A stretch of 7,199 bases of DNA, taken from NCBI GenBank assembly GCA_012513595.1, contig JAAZBY010000615.1:1-7199 (forward strand), given 5' to 3'. This DNA comes from Chloroflexota bacterium (GTDB lineage: Bacteria; Chloroflexota; Anaerolineae; UBA1429). A program made the position numbers and the translations under genes. Position 1 is the first letter of the stretch. Every line of letters starts with the position of its first letter. Below the pieces are notes generated by a model, which saw nothing but the letters and a program-made list of their open reading frames with translations, was not told the DNA's origin and ran no database searches. Positions 6,083 to 7,199 of this stretch are shown here, piece after piece.

Positions 6083-6112
6083 CGGCGGGCGGGCGCGAGG
6101 CTCGCCCTGACC

Positions 6113-6649
6113 TTACAGGCCCTCGTCGGCCAGCTGTTCCAGCCAACGCGCCAGCGCCCCGTCGCTGCGCCGGTCGCGCCCGCGGCCGTCGATGGCCTTG
6201 CGCAGCTCTCCGTGATCGAGCCAGACCACCCCGCAGACGTGGCAGTTGTCGATCACAAAGCGCCCTGGCCCATAGTATGGGTGGGTGTTCATGCGCCCCT
6301 GGCACACCGGGCAGTGGATGACGCGCTCGAGCAGCGCGGGGTCAAACGGAACCGAAACGCTCGGCGGGCCCGTGGCCCGGGCGCGCTTGTAGGCGAGCAG
6401 GGCGCGAAAGTCGCCCTGGGTGACCAACAGCCCGCGGCAGGCCAGGCAGTGCCACATGCGCCAGCGGGCCATCTGGGCGCGTACCATGGGCACGCCACAC
6501 ACCGGGCAGAGGTGCCTGGCCGAGTCGCTCTCCAAGGTCTCGATGGGCACCGGCTCGTCAAAGAAGGTGAAGGTACCGCAGTAAGGGCAACGGGCATAGT
6601 CCTGCCCGAGGACGACTTCCAGGGGCGCCGCGCAGTTCTGGCAGTTCAT
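6113..6649 (-). CDS. Multi-zinc-ribbon protein, zf-TFIIB-like
   Basis: The 178-residue protein has six CxxC knuckles arranged as three paired ribbons: C3/C6 with C21/C24, C48/C51 with C68/C71, and C113/C116 with C136/C139. The last pair is followed by GVVWLDHGEL (140-149), the signature of the zf-TFIIB family (CPxC ... CxxCgGvWLDxGEL); the second pair carries a degenerate form (CRGLLVTQGDF). Such proteins are small, cytosolic and functionally poorly defined; they are often assigned to nucleic-acid or protein binding. The start is certain: GGAGGTGA lies just before ATG6649 (core GGAGG at 6660-6656, six-base spacing). The Nudix gene ends 54 bases upstream on the same strand, so co-transcription is likely. 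No membrane segment is visible. Confidence 0.85.
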   Translation of the reverse strand: MNCQNCAAPLEVVLGQDYARCPYCGTFTFFDEPVPIETLESDSARHLCPVCGVPMVRAQMARWRMWHCLACRGLLVTQGDFRALLAYKRARATGPPSVSVPFDPALLERVIHCPVCQGRMNTHPYYGPGRFVIDNCHVCGVVWLDHGELRKAIDGRGRDRRSDGALARWLEQLADEGL

Positions 6650-6703
6650 CGTTCACCTCCAGCGATCGGACGGTTCGCAGATGGCTCGCCGCGTCCGCTG
6701 CTC

Positions 6704-7189
6704 CTACTCATCACGGGGCGGGCAGCGGACCGGTGCGGGTGCAGCCGTAAGGCCCAGGCGGGCGCAGAGCGCGGGGAGAAAGACGTCATGCCCGGGCGCC
6801 ATGGGAGGCACGCCGCCCGGCAAGGCAACCCAGAAGAACTCCAGGGGGATGGGGCCGGGAGTCCCGTCGGAGGGGGTGGCCTCGTCGTGGTGCCAGAGCT
6901 CGGGGGTCTCGGCGTCGCAGACCAGGTGAAAAAAGTGGCGACGGAAGAGCCTTCCCAGGGCGGGCACCGGAAAGTCGACCGTGCCGAGATGGGCCACCAG
7001 GCGTAGCCCGCCCAGGCCCGTCTCTTCGGCGGCCTCGCGGAGCGCCCCGACCGCGGGGGCCTCGCCCTCCTCGAGCGAACCGCCCGGCAGCTGGAGGCCT
7101 GCTTCCGGCGCTCCGGGATGGCGCAGGACCAGGAGCCGAGGGCCCTGCGTCACGTAGGCGTACACCTTGTGCTGCAGTATCAGTGCCAT
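6704..7189 (-). CDS. Nudix hydrolase
   Basis: The 161-residue protein has a complete Nudix box at residues 37-59: G37, E43, R51-E52, E55-E56, G58, matching Gx5Ex7REUxEExGU. The family hydrolyses nucleoside diphosphates linked to another group, using Mg2+ held by the REUxEE glutamates. The substrate cannot be predicted from the box; the beta-strand start (HKVYAYVTQGPRLLVLRH) and the late FFWVALPG segment are typical of small MutT/ADP-ribose-type members. ATG7189 is preceded only by GGGGATAGG, a weak ribosome site, and just ten bases of upstream sequence are available, so a longer N-terminus is possible but unlikely because MALILQHKVYAYV aligns with usual Nudix starts. It is the upstream gene of a probable two-gene transcript with the zf-TFIIB-like gene. 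Confidence 0.9.
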   Translation of the reverse strand: MALILQHKVYAYVTQGPRLLVLRHPGAPEAGLQLPGGSLEEGEAPAVGALREAAEETGLGGLRLVAHLGTVDFPVPALGRLFRRHFFHLVCDAETPELWHHDEATPSDGTPGPIPLEFFWVALPGGVPPMAPGHDVFLPALCARLGLTAAPAPVRCPPRDE

Positions 7190-7199
7190 GCCTATCCCC

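Noticed and set aside
6091..6107. GGGCG...CGCCC hairpin as a terminator between the kinase tail and the zf-TFIIB-like gene
   Set aside because: Only five pairs in a very GC-rich stretch and no T run on either strand; not distinguishable from chance.
1..7199. CRISPR array, rRNA, or known defence/toxin-antitoxin system
   Set aside because: No regularly spaced repeats, rRNA segments or matching protein families were seen on either strand.

Overview
The window looks like chromosomal DNA from a high-GC bacterium. The native genes are a DegV/FakB-type lipid-binding protein, a Chloroflexota-style zinc-ribbon protein with a Pro/Ala linker, an APH-fold kinase, a zf-TFIIB-like protein and a Nudix hydrolase. 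The mix, and the strong sigma70-type promoters, suggest Chloroflexota (Anaerolineae-like). That is inference from protein style, not from a marker gene.

Layout, left to right. (1) Bases 1-640: the end of a lower-GC gene for a single-pass membrane protein that probably begins off the left edge. It is followed by a lone 3' half of a tRNA-Met gene without a matching 5' half, which looks like the attachment-site scar of an integrated element, and then by a rho-independent terminator. (2) 734-2606: two plus-strand genes, each with its own recognisable promoter: degV-like, then zinc-ribbon/PH-like. (3) 2654-3766: a perfect 16-bp GC-rich hairpin, then an APH-family kinase with a strong Shine-Dalgarno sequence. 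(4) 3767-about 6020: a foreign-looking block with a Bacillota/Clostridia-style BlaI-BlaR1 (M56 metallopeptidase) pair on the minus strand. The repressor is truncated and the receptor is broken by four frameshifts. (5) 6020-6082: a second, diverged copy of the last 20 codons of the APH gene, plus strand, with no gene body; the foreign block therefore sits between two APH tails. (6) 6113-7189: a minus-strand pair, Nudix hydrolase then zf-TFIIB-like protein, probably co-transcribed.

The DegV, kinase, zinc-ribbon and Nudix genes look like ordinary housekeeping or accessory functions with no obvious shared pathway. The unusual part is the architecture: two apparent scars of horizontal insertion, a tRNA fragment and a gene-tail duplication around a decayed sensor-repressor pair, within 7.2 kb. 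I see no CRISPR array, no complete transposase, no rRNA and no convincing new multi-gene system.
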